DNA of 15,475 nucleotides from Desulfobacterales bacterium (GTDB taxonomy: Bacteria; Desulfobacterota; Desulfobacteria; Desulfobacterales; UBA2174_A): contig JALOPD010000067.1 of NCBI GenBank assembly GCA_025454075.1, forward strand, positions 1 to 15,475, in the 5' to 3' direction. The number at the start of each line of letters is the position of its first letter. Within the stretch, counting starts at the first letter, position 1. A model generated the notes under the pieces. It had not been told where the DNA came from. It worked only from the letters and a program-made list of their open reading frames with translations, and did no database searches. This document shows, in pieces, positions 6,360-13,614 of this stretch. The position numbers and the translations under genes are program-made.

Positions 6360-8654
6360 TCACGCTTGGCCGGCGCCGTTCACCTCTGCCGGGCGACCGT
6401 TCGCGGGGCCGGCGTTGTGCAGGAACTCCAGGTCCTGCCGGCTGCGCTGCGCCATGCGGGCCTCGACCTCCTCCCGGTTCACGCCCATCAGGATCTGGTA
6501 CACGCTGTACTTCGTCTTGCAGAAGAAGATGTCGAAGGGCTCCGCCCGACCTTCCCGGCGGTAGATGCGGATGCCCGGGATCTCGCCGTGCTGGATGTAC
6601 TCGGCCTCGGCGTTGACCAGCAGGGGCTCGATGTCGTGCTTGTTCAGCCAGGGGATGCAGGCCCCCTCCATGCCGAGCTCGGGGTCCATGATCGAGCGGA
6701 TCTTCTCGGTCACGCCGCCCACCGCCAGGATGATGTCGCCGGTGAGGGAGCCCGTCACCCCGAAGCGCTGGTTGACCGGCTGCTTGATGAAATCCGATAT
6801 CAGCGCGATGTCCATGGCCACGGAGGCGCTGTCGCCCTCCACGCCGCCGTGGGCCTGGATGTACTCCACGTGCATCTCGTAGCCCACGTTCGGCGCGCCG
6901 ATGTTCTTCAGCACCTTCTTGATGGAGGCCCGCACGTTCTGCGCCGCCGCTTTGGCGATTTCGCCCATCTTGCCCGGGGCGGCCACCTTGTCGGCGCTGC
7001 CCACGTTGATCTGGCAGTGGATCGGCAGGGGCTGGCCGTACATCTGGCCGCTCGATTGGGAGTGGATCACCGCCAGCCCCACGACATAGCCGATCGAGTC
7101 GGTCATCGAGGTGATGTATTTCTTGAGGTATTTCTTGTGCTCCCCGATGTCGCGGGAAAGGCTGCCCTCCAGGCTGAGATGCTCCTCCAGGGCCTTGCGG
7201 ACGTGCGCCGGCTCCACCCGCGCCGAGTTTTCGAGAATGGCCTCGAACTCCGCCGACTTGATGATGCCGTTGATCGGCCGCAGGATGCTGCTGAGCTTTC
7301 CGTCGGCCGCCCGGCAGCGCAGCTCCTTGACGATCTCCATGACCGCGTGGCGGGCGAACTCGCGCTCCTGCAGCCGGAAATCCGCAGGCAGGCATCGGCC
7401 GAAGATCTGCTCGCTCCGCTGGCGCACGCTCTCGTAGCCCTCCCGGGCGATCACCTCGCCCCAGGAGCGGCGCAGGTCCTTCCCGAAGTTGACGATCTCC
7501 TGCTTGACGTACTGGGCCACGTGCCGCATGCTCTCGGGGGTCTCCCCCACGGCGCTTTCCATGTGCACGATCTCGCCCTTGTCCTCGATGCGTGAGAGAA
7601 AGGCGCCGTCGCCCTCCTCCTGCAGGTAGGCGAGCGTGTCGTGGTTGCAGCAGGCCACGATGATGTTGTCCGCGCGCAGAGGGTTTTCCGAGCGGTCGGC
7701 GGCCCCGCTGCCGGCGTTTTTGCCGCCTTCCAGGATGTATTTCTTGTTCTGCATGATCTCCAGCAGGTCCGCCATGTATCCCATCTTCACCAGCGTCTTC
7801 AGCTCGTCGATGTAGATGATGGGAGCCGTCGCGTGGGCGCCGAGGTAGGCACGCTTGTGGCAGGGGGTGTGCAGGTTGCCGGACTGGTAGGGGTCGTGGC
7901 GGAAGCCCCCCTTCATGTTGCGCGCGCTCGGCTCGGAGATGCGCGCCATGAGCTCTTTTTCCTGGCGCGGGTCGTACAGCACCTCCGGCACCATGTCGTG
8001 CAGGTGCTTGACGTCGTTGCGCAGGCCGCCGCCGGCCTCCCGCTGGATCTTTTCCTGAACCCGGTGGTTGTTCTCCTGGATGTAAAGAAAAACGGCGCCC
8101 ATGCCGGCCAGCCCCGTGGCGACCCAGGCCGGCGCGAACAGCAGCCCGGCCGCCGCCGTGGCCGCCGCAGCCGCCAGCAGCCAGCGCTTGACCCTGCGCA
8201 CGGAGCGGATCTGCTCCTCCAGGCTGAACTCCTCGCTGCTGTTCTGGGCGGTGTCGAGCGCCTTGCGGATCTCCTCCAGCGTCCGGTCGATCTTCTCCGG
8301 CGACTCGTAGGCGACGCGGATGTGGTTCTTGTCCTTGCCCGGGAAGACCACGATGGCGTCCTGCGGTCGCAGGTAATCGCCGATGGACCGGTCCAGAACC
8401 TCCTTGAACATGTCGGCCAGCAGCGACTTGCCCGTGCCGGGGCGCCCGACCATCAGCATGTGGCCGCGGTTCTGGGCCACCTTGCGGATCGCCATCTTGG
8501 CGCGGTCCTGGAAGATGACCCGCTCGATCGGGTCCGCGGGGATGCGGATCTGCGAGGTGTCGTCGAAAAAGCCGAGCCGCTCCTCGAGGATGCGCGGGTA
8601 TTCCAGGAGCTCCCGGATCCAGTCGTGGTCGGTCTCTTTGTAGTCAGTCGGCAT
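6360..8654 (-). CDS. lonB: Membrane-anchored LonB-type (archaeal-type) ATP-dependent protease
   Basis: This 764-residue AAA+ protease lacks the large N-terminal domain of bacterial LonA. The ATPase part has Walker A GRPGTGKS (70-77) and Walker B IIYIDE (279-284). An insertion between them (about 158-192) contains a hydrophobic stretch long enough for two membrane helices, which is the hallmark of archaeal LonB. The protease domain has catalytic Ser609 in GGVEGDSAS and Lys651 in GGVTEK. The Ser-Lys distance is 42 residues; I recall 43 in E. coli Lon, and the TGSLTGDIIL loop looks one residue shorter. It should be anchored in the inner membrane with the active site facing the cytoplasm, degrading unfolded or membrane proteins. 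It is last in the four-gene run and overlaps the preceding gene by 11 bases; GGGAG lies upstream of the ATG. The family is secure, the substrate unknown. Confidence 0.94.
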   Translation of the reverse strand: MPTDYKETDHDWIRELLEYPRILEERLGFFDDTSQIRIPADPIERVIFQDRAKMAIRKVAQNRGHMLMVGRPGTGKSLLADMFKEVLDRSIGDYLRPQDAIVVFPGKDKNHIRVAYESPEKIDRTLEEIRKALDTAQNSSEEFSLEEQIRSVRRVKRWLLAAAAATAAAGLLFAPAWVATGLAGMGAVFLYIQENNHRVQEKIQREAGGGLRNDVKHLHDMVPEVLYDPRQEKELMARISEPSARNMKGGFRHDPYQSGNLHTPCHKRAYLGAHATAPIIYIDELKTLVKMGYMADLLEIMQNKKYILEGGKNAGSGAADRSENPLRADNIIVACCNHDTLAYLQEEGDGAFLSRIEDKGEIVHMESAVGETPESMRHVAQYVKQEIVNFGKDLRRSWGEVIAREGYESVRQRSEQIFGRCLPADFRLQEREFARHAVMEIVKELRCRAADGKLSSILRPINGIIKSAEFEAILENSARVEPAHVRKALEEHLSLEGSLSRDIGEHKKYLKKYITSMTDSIGYVVGLAVIHSQSSGQMYGQPLPIHCQINVGSADKVAAPGKMGEIAKAAAQNVRASIKKVLKNIGAPNVGYEMHVEYIQAHGGVEGDSASVAMDIALISDFIKQPVNQRFGVTGSLTGDIILAVGGVTEKIRSIMDPELGMEGACIPWLNKHDIEPLLVNAEAEYIQHGEIPGIRIYRREGRAEPFDIFFCKTKYSVYQILMGVNREEVEARMAQRSRQDLEFLHNAGPANGRPAEVNGAGQA

Positions 8655-9810
8655 GGGCGGCTCCCGTGATCGAATCCAGCACGTAAAACCGGCCGGCCTC
8701 GGTGCTGAAGGCCCGCCGGTTCATCTCGGCGTAGACGGCCGGCAGGCTCTTGCGCAGCGGCTCGAGGGCGCGCACGTCGTGCAGGACGCAGATGTGCGTC
8801 ACCAGCCGCTCGTCGCTGCGGTCGGGAGACGGCAGATAGCTCAGCGAGACCGCCGTCTGCATGTAGTTCAGCACCGGCTTCACCAGGTTGCGGTGGGTGG
8901 CGGCCGTCTCGGAGGCCCGGAAGGCGTCGCGGTAGATCTCCGGGAAATTCGCCTTGGAGTAGTCCACCTCGAGCTGCCGGTTGATGAACAGCCGCACCGG
9001 CCGAGCCGCACCGGCGAAACAGGCCTCAAAGGCCTTGCGGAAGCCCGCACAGAATTTCAGGGTGTTCTCGATCAGGCTGGCGTACTTGACGGCCTGGGGG
9101 TCCGGCAGGCGGAAGTCCAGGTTGCCGATAGCGGTGAGCACGCAGGCCGCCGGCTGGCCGTCGCGCGTGTAGGCGTACAGCCGGTAGGCGTTGGCCGGGT
9201 TGAAGCCGGCCGTCGGGAAGGCGCGCAGCTCGAAGAGCCCCTCGCTCACGTGGGCCCGGTGAATCGTCACGCGAACGTCCCGGCCCACGTGGCTGTTGAG
9301 GTACCGGATCTTGTCCTCGGTGGACCCCTGGAGCTTCAGATAGGAATAGCCGCCGCCGGTGTCTTCGCAGATGCCGACCAGGTGCGCTATCCGCTTTGTG
9401 TCCAGGCGCGCCAGCTTCTTTCCGAAAGGGTCGAAGACCCTCAGTTCATCGACCATCCGGCGGAGGTGCGCCTCGAGGTCCGCGTCCTTCAGGGAGGGAA
9501 GCTTCAGTTTCAGCCCGGAGAGGATGACGTCCGTCCGTCGGCGGCGGTCGACCGATCGCCGCAGCAGGCGCGGCACCACCCGCGCCAGCCCGGTGCTGGC
9601 CGGGTGCACCTCGCAGCCGACGAGCCGTTTGCGGATCTCGACCGGGCCGGGATTCAGCAGGTAGCGGCCGATCTCCGACAGGCGGTATTCCTTGACGACC
9701 CCCCGCTCGGCCTCCGGGTCGAATTCGGTGGGGTCGAGGCGCGTCAGCCGGCCTTCCGAGACGACCCAGGTGCCCGGGGGGGTTCGCCCCGTTCCGTTGG
9801 GTGCGTCCAT
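8644..9810 (-). CDS. Uncharacterised protein between HDOD and LonB genes
   Basis: This 388-residue protein is not one I recognise. It has no signal peptide, membrane segment or cysteine cluster, so it is probably cytoplasmic. The N-terminal third is Arg-rich (RRSVDRRRRTD at about 87-97). A charged helical stretch follows (DADLEAHLRRMVDELRVFDPFGKK), then a middle segment with GICEDTGGGYSYLKLQGS, then a beta-rich section with VGRDVRVTIHRAHVSEGLFELRA, and a helical C-terminus ending near FSTEAGRFYVLDSITG. I see no ATP-binding or nuclease signature. I start it at the ATG whose A is base 9810. This overlaps the HDOD stop by one base (TGATG), which implies translational coupling. A TTG one codon earlier is an alternative. 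Its 3' end overlaps the lonB start by 11 bases. Position suggests an adaptor, substrate or sensor for its partners, which is inference only. Confidence 0.85.
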   Translation of the reverse strand: MDAPNGTGRTPPGTWVVSEGRLTRLDPTEFDPEAERGVVKEYRLSEIGRYLLNPGPVEIRKRLVGCEVHPASTGLARVVPRLLRRSVDRRRRTDVILSGLKLKLPSLKDADLEAHLRRMVDELRVFDPFGKKLARLDTKRIAHLVGICEDTGGGYSYLKLQGSTEDKIRYLNSHVGRDVRVTIHRAHVSEGLFELRAFPTAGFNPANAYRLYAYTRDGQPAACVLTAIGNLDFRLPDPQAVKYASLIENTLKFCAGFRKAFEACFAGAARPVRLFINRQLEVDYSKANFPEIYRDAFRASETAATHRNLVKPVLNYMQTAVSLSYLPSPDRSDERLVTHICVLHDVRALEPLRKSLPAVYAEMNRRAFSTEAGRFYVLDSITGAAHAD

Positions 9811-10658
9811 CAATTCTTGATCCCCAGCGCCTGCGTGTCCTCCAGCAGGATCTCCATCTTGGCGATGTCGACTTCGGACAGGTGCAGTTCGTTGGCCTCC
9901 GGGGTCGCCATCAGCACCACGCCGGAGTCCTGCCGCAGGCCGATGCCCATCTTGTTGCAGGTCTTGTTCGCCAGCCGCACCGTGAGGGCGAGGTAGTTCT
10001 CCGAATCCAAGGCCTCGTCGTGGTGATGGCGCGCCACCTCGGCGTACTTCTCCGGCAGGTTCCAGTGGTGCATGAGGGTGTGGCCGTGACCGGTGTGGAG
10101 GTGGTCCATGGCCTCCATCAGCAGGGCCGTGGAGGGGTGGGTCGCGTGCCGCCCGGAATGCATGAGATCGTCGATCACCGTGAGAATGAAGAGTTTACCG
10201 ACGTCGTGCAGCAGCCCGGCGAAGAAGGCCTCGTGCGCGATCCCGTGCAGGCCGCAGTGCCGGCACAGCCAATGGGCGGCGACGGCGGTCCCCAGGGCGT
10301 GCAGATAGAGTTTGCGCATGACGCCGTGCAGAAACGGGTCTTTGGAGCGGAACTGGCTCTCGTGGGTCACCGTCATGACGATGTTGGACACCTCGTTGAC
10401 CCCGAGGCGCACAATGGCGTTGCGCACCGTCGCGACCTGGGTCAACCCCTTGTAAAAGGAGGAGTTCGAGAACCGCAGCACCTCGGCCGTCAGGGCCTGG
10501 TCGCTCACGATGAGCTTTTCGATCTGCCGCAGGTCCGGCTCCTCCTTGCCGATCTCCTGCTGGATGCGGGCGGCGCTGGTGTTGAACACCGGCAGGCGCG
10601 CCTTGCGGGAGGTGATCAGGTTATCGACGATCTCGATAAAGGATTGGGTCTCGCCCAT
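9810..10658 (-). CDS. HDOD domain signalling protein (second copy)
   Basis: This 282-residue protein is an HDOD domain for nearly its whole length: LPVFNTSAARI, then KLIVSDQALTAEVLRFSNSSFY, VATVRNAIVRLGVNEVSNIV, and the HD core. The HD-type residues are intact: His120 (LYLHALG), His151-Asp152 (GLLHDVGK), His197-198 (LMHHWNLPEKY) and His211-213 (RHHHDE). There is no GYP motif. I start it at the ATG at 10658 because GGAGGTG sits directly in front, overlapping the ATPase stop. A longer frame to 10724 would add an Ala-rich stretch read from the end of the ATPase gene. It lies 2 bases after the ATPase gene and overlaps the next gene by one base. HDOD proteins commonly take part in signal relay with c-di-GMP or two-component systems; its partner here may be the adjacent ATPase. 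Confidence 0.92.
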   Translation of the reverse strand: MGETQSFIEIVDNLITSRKARLPVFNTSAARIQQEIGKEEPDLRQIEKLIVSDQALTAEVLRFSNSSFYKGLTQVATVRNAIVRLGVNEVSNIVMTVTHESQFRSKDPFLHGVMRKLYLHALGTAVAAHWLCRHCGLHGIAHEAFFAGLLHDVGKLFILTVIDDLMHSGRHATHPSTALLMEAMDHLHTGHGHTLMHHWNLPEKYAEVARHHHDEALDSENYLALTVRLANKTCNKMGIGLRQDSGVVLMATPEANELHLSEVDIAKMEILLEDTQALGIKN

Positions 10659-10660
10659 GC

Positions 10661-12580
10661 TCACACCTCCAACAGCCGCTTCAGCTCCGGCAGCGGCCGC
10701 GGTTTCTGCAGCCGCGGCAGACACCGCAGCAGCTCCTGAATGGTGGTGGTGCCGGCGGCGGCCTTGACGAGGCCGTCCTCCATGAGGGTCACCAGGTCGG
10801 TGGCCTCGATGCTGATGCGGCGGATCTCCTGGCTGGTCTTGTGTTCGATCATCGCATTGCGGATCTCTTCATTGAGGATCAGGAGTTCGAAGATGCCGAC
10901 GCGGCCCCGGTAGCCGGTGTACTGGCACCGGGAGCACCCCTGGCCGCGCTGGAAATTCGCGCCGTGGACATCGGCGTACCCGTAGCCCAGGCGCTGAAGG
11001 TCCAGCGGGGTCGGGCGGTAGGCCGCCGCGCAGTCCGGGCAGACCCGGCGCAGCAGCCGCTGGGCCATGACGCTCACCACCGTCGAGGAGATGAGGAACG
11101 CCTCGATGTTCATGTTGAGCAGCCGGATCAGGCCGCCGATGCTGTCCTCGGTGTGGAAGGTGGTGAGGACCTTATGGCCGGTGAGCGCCGCCTGGACGGC
11201 GATTTCGGCCGAAAACGTGTCGCGGATTTCGCCGATGACGATGACGTCCGGGTCCTGGCGCACGATGTGCCGCAGGGTCTCTTCGTAGGTCAGCTGGATG
11301 CGCGGGTTGATCGAACACTGGGAGATCCCGTCGATGACGTATTCCACCGGCTCCTCGGCCGTGACGATGCTGGTCTGCGGGTCGTTGATGTGGTTGATGC
11401 AGCTGTAGACCGTGGTGGTCTTGCCCGAACCCGTCGGGCCGGTGATGAGAATGACCCCGCTCGGCAGGTAAAGGGCGCCCTCCTTGAAGCGCTCGAGCAC
11501 CCGCGGCGCCAGGCCGACGTCCTCGATGTGGATGAGGACCCCCTGGCGGTTGAGGAGCCTCAAGACGATTTTCTCGCCGTGCACCGTGACGTAGAACGAC
11601 GCCCGCAGGTCGAGCTGGGTCTCGCCGTGTTCGAAGAAGAAACGCCCCCCCTGGTGGCGGCGCTTCTCGGTAATGTCCACGTCGCACATCACCTTCAACC
11701 GGTTGGTGACGGCCCCCATCAGTGCCGCGGGAAAATCCTCGTAATGGATGAGCACCCCGTCCTGGCGGAAGCGCACGCGAATATGCTCCTTCAAGGGCTC
11801 GATGTGGATGTCGCTCGCCTTGCGCTCGATGGCGGCCGCAATGACGCTGTTGACCAGGGCGATGATCGAATTTTCATCGGAAGGCGATATGCGCTCCCGC
11901 TGCTTGGCATGCTGGACGCGCTTGACGGCCCGTTCGATGGAGCTGCGGCGCGCGATGGCCACGACGAGGTGGGGGCCGAAGATGTCCCGGGCGGCCGCCA
12001 GCTCGTCCTTGTCCATCGGGTCGGAGAAGGCGACCAGCGGCGCTCCGTTTTCAAGCCGCATGGGGATGAAGCTGTGGCTTTCGTACCATTTCAGCGGCAC
12101 CCGGTGAAACAGCTTGGGGTCGATCTCCGTAAAGTCCGGCTCCACGTAGGGGAATCCCATCTGCAGGGAAAGCACCTCGATCAGGGTGCGCTCATCGACC
12201 AGGCGGCGCTCCAGCAGGATCTCCCCAAGGCGTTTGCGCGGCTTGGTTTCAGCCTGTATTTTAAGGGCGACCTCGAGGTCGGGCTCGCGGATGTAGCCGA
12301 GTTCGACCAGGAGGTTGCCGAGGCTCACCGGGGCCTGGATCTTGCGGACGACCTCCTTGACATGCTCTTCGGAGATGAACTTGAGCTCTTTTAAAAGCTC
12401 CAGGATCGGGCGCGGCGCATCGAGCTTGGACTGGATCCGCTGGGCGTAGGCCACCTGCTCGCGGGTGAGCTTGCCGGCGGCGATCAGAAGCTCGACGATG
12501 TCGACAAAGCGGCTCTCGGGCCCCGCGGGGGGGGATGGGCCGGCCGCACCGGCCTCCGCGGTCTTGGCGTGTGGGCTCAC
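10661..12580 (-). CDS. PilB/GspE-family type II secretion/type IV pilus assembly-like ATPase with extended MshEN-like N-terminus
   Basis: This 639-residue cytoplasmic ATPase carries all family motifs. Walker A is GPTGSGKT (381-388), the Asp box is TAEEPVEY near 410, Walker B is DVIVIGEIRD (445-454), and the His box is GHKVLTTFHTEDS (468-480). The zinc-type tetracysteine Cys514/517 and Cys549/552 marks the PilB/GspE rather than the PilT branch. The linker SDIHIEP (256-262) is present. The usual LPT of the VSxLPT-HGEK motif is missing; here it reads RASFYVTVHGEK. The N-terminus holds four 24-residue repeats ending in Gln (27-50, 59-82, 86-109, 117-140). The last two resemble the c-di-GMP-binding MshEN motif. 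I start it at GTG 12580, supported by AAGGAA eight bases upstream; an earlier GTG at 12709 has no such site. No other pilus or secretion gene is in the window. Confidence 0.93.
   Translation of the reverse strand: MSPHAKTAEAGAAGPSPPAGPESRFVDIVELLIAAGKLTREQVAYAQRIQSKLDAPRPILELLKELKFISEEHVKEVVRKIQAPVSLGNLLVELGYIREPDLEVALKIQAETKPRKRLGEILLERRLVDERTLIEVLSLQMGFPYVEPDFTEIDPKLFHRVPLKWYESHSFIPMRLENGAPLVAFSDPMDKDELAAARDIFGPHLVVAIARRSSIERAVKRVQHAKQRERISPSDENSIIALVNSVIAAAIERKASDIHIEPLKEHIRVRFRQDGVLIHYEDFPAALMGAVTNRLKVMCDVDITEKRRHQGGRFFFEHGETQLDLRASFYVTVHGEKIVLRLLNRQGVLIHIEDVGLAPRVLERFKEGALYLPSGVILITGPTGSGKTTTVYSCINHINDPQTSIVTAEEPVEYVIDGISQCSINPRIQLTYEETLRHIVRQDPDVIVIGEIRDTFSAEIAVQAALTGHKVLTTFHTEDSIGGLIRLLNMNIEAFLISSTVVSVMAQRLLRRVCPDCAAAYRPTPLDLQRLGYGYADVHGANFQRGQGCSRCQYTGYRGRVGIFELLILNEEIRNAMIEHKTSQEIRRISIEATDLVTLMEDGLVKAAAGTTTIQELLRCLPRLQKPRPLPELKRLLEV
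10664..10670 (-). promoter_or_regulatory. Ribosome binding site deciding the start of the second HDOD gene
   Basis: GGAGGTG on the minus strand, five bases before ATG (10658), abuts the ATPase stop codon. It rules out the longer Ala-rich reading frame as the main start. Confidence 0.8.
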
Positions 12581-12588
12581 CGTAGGGG

Positions 12589-12594
12589 TTCCTT
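12589..12594 (-). promoter_or_regulatory. Ribosome binding site deciding the GTG start of the ATPase gene
   Basis: AAGGAA on the minus strand lies eight bases before GTG (12580). The alternative GTG at 12709 has no purine-rich site upstream. Confidence 0.65.
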
Positions 12595-12608
12595 TTCTGG
12601 ATGCGGAT

Positions 12609-12626
12609 CCGGCAGCACGCTGCCGG
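12609..12626. other. Hairpin in the leader of the ATPase gene
   Basis: CCGGCAG (12609-12615) pairs with CTGCCGG (12620-12626) around a 4-nt loop, about 29 bases before the GTG start and just upstream of the AAGGAA site. No T-run follows on either strand, so it is unlikely to be an intrinsic terminator. It could affect translation of the ATPase or processing between the methyltransferase and the four-gene run. The rest of 12581-12728 shows no convincing promoter. Confidence 0.35.
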
Positions 12627-12728
12627 GGAGGACGGGGCGCCGGGAATCGACGAGCGTCACCGCTCAGACCGGCGGCCGCCGCCTCTCGGAGGTGATATCG
12701 GCACGACACGGGGAAGTCTTTAGATGAA

Positions 12729-13385
12729 TCAATTCTGTAATTTCGGCTGCAAGCGGAACACGAGGACGGTCGTGGCGTGCGGCCCGGCGCACAGCCGTTT
12801 CCGGTGGACCTGGACGTGGAAAGACTCCTCCATCCGCCGCAGAAATCCGTCGCTGACCCGGCGCACTTCGCCGGCCAGGATGACCTCCCCGCCCGGCTTC
12901 AAAAGTCGGGCGAAGAGGCGCTGGAGTGGGGCGATGTCGGCGTCGCGGTAGACCACCTCCGAGCCGATGACCACATCGAAGGGGCCGGGAGCCGACCGTT
13001 CGCCCCAGTCCAACGGGACGACGGGCAGCTGCGGCAGCCCGTTCAGCTCGGCACTGGCCCGGGCAAACGCCAGCGCATGCGGGTTCGCCTCGCTGAAGGT
13101 GATCCGGTGCCCGCAGGCGGCGGCGACGATGCTCACCTGCCCCAGCCCGCCGCCGATCTCGATCCACTGCCTCCGCCGGTCCGCCGGCATGGACGCCACC
13201 ATCTCCGCCAGCACGAGGGAGGCCGGCCAGATCCGCGCCCACAGCGGAAAGCCGTTGAGCGTGCCGGCATCATGCAAAAACCGCTCGATGGTCCGGGGGG
13301 TGAAGATGCGGTAGGACCGGCCGGCGATCACCATCTCGACCGGCTCGGCGTCGTAGGCCGCATGGAAGGATTCCTGGGAAATCAT
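12729..13385 (-). CDS. Class I SAM-dependent methyltransferase (Methyltransf_16-like)
   Basis: This 218-residue protein transfers a methyl group from S-adenosylmethionine to an unknown acceptor. Motif I is EIGGGLGQ (76-83), with the acidic end of beta-2 at FSEAN (Glu99). LDWGE (126-129) and FDVVIGSEVVY (136-146) correspond to the SDVVY motif of the METTL21/ETF-beta lysine methyltransferase-like family. The segment LWARIWPASLVLAE (48-61) matches that family's W-x-x-x-W-P-A signature. A protein-lysine acceptor is therefore possible. I start it at ATG 13385; a TTG ten codons earlier is open but has no better ribosome site. The nearest purine stretch before 13385 is weak (ACGGGA). It ends 148 bases before the ATPase start, so co-transcription with that run is possible but unproven. 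Confidence 0.85.
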   Translation of the reverse strand: MISQESFHAAYDAEPVEMVIAGRSYRIFTPRTIERFLHDAGTLNGFPLWARIWPASLVLAEMVASMPADRRRQWIEIGGGLGQVSIVAAACGHRITFSEANPHALAFARASAELNGLPQLPVVPLDWGERSAPGPFDVVIGSEVVYRDADIAPLQRLFARLLKPGGEVILAGEVRRVSDGFLRRMEESFHVQVHRKRLCAGPHATTVLVFRLQPKLQN

Positions 13386-13472
13386 GGGCGGTCCCGTCTC
13401 CGGGAGGGGTTTCAACCGGGCACCCCGATCCGCCGGACATCGGCTGACGTCCGCGGTATCGACTGCCGGGGT

Positions 13473-13503
13473 ATTAAATGCCAGAATGCGATGGCGAAGT
13501 CAA
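13473..13503 (-). promoter_or_regulatory. Possible promoter for the methyltransferase gene
   Basis: On the minus strand TTGACT (complement of 13498-13503) precedes TTTAAT (complement of 13473-13478) with a 19-base spacer. Both boxes match at five of six positions, but the spacer is longer than ideal. It would give a leader of about 80 bases. Confidence 0.35.
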
Positions 13504-13540
13504 AACCCGCAGCACCCGACCGAGCGGCTGCATTCCATGC

Positions 13541-13569
13541 TTGTCACCCGCCGGTTCCGGTCGTATAAT
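13541..13569 (+). promoter_or_regulatory. Sigma-70-type promoter for the aminotransferase-trxB operon
   Basis: TTGTCA (13541-13546) and a perfect TATAAT (13564-13569) are separated by exactly 17 bases. Transcription would start near 13576, about 39 bases before the ATG. This is the best-looking promoter in the window and suggests fairly strong housekeeping expression. Confidence 0.8.
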
Positions 13570-13614
13570 GCCATCACTTTTTCAATTCCAGAGACGCAGG
13601 GGGTGAAGGCAGCG

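Noticed and set aside
6352..6375. Inverted repeat CGCCGGC/GCCGGCG overlapping the lonB stop as a terminator
   Set aside because: It has a 10-nt loop, no T-run on either strand and overlaps coding sequence; in GC-rich DNA this can occur by chance.
6315..9996. Large plus-strand open frames opposite lonB and the unknown gene (6315-7595, 7641-8669, 8653-9996)
   Set aside because: Composition is that of shadow frames (long runs of Val, Ala, Leu, His, Asp) and the minus strand carries real protease motifs and coupled starts.
10659..10724. N-terminal extension of the second HDOD protein (Ala-rich, 22 residues)
   Set aside because: It is read from the end of the ATPase gene in another frame; GGAGGTG directly before ATG 10658 marks the start.
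10841..12394. Plus-strand open frame of 517 codons opposite the ATPase gene
   Set aside because: It is antisense to clearly conserved ATPase motifs, is Asp/Val/Ala/Arg-rich as expected from GC-rich shadow frames, and has no family resemblance.
12581..12709. N-terminal extension of the ATPase from GTG 12709
   Set aside because: There is no ribosome site, the peptide is Arg/Ala/Pro-rich, and the GTG at 12580 has AAGGAA at a good distance.
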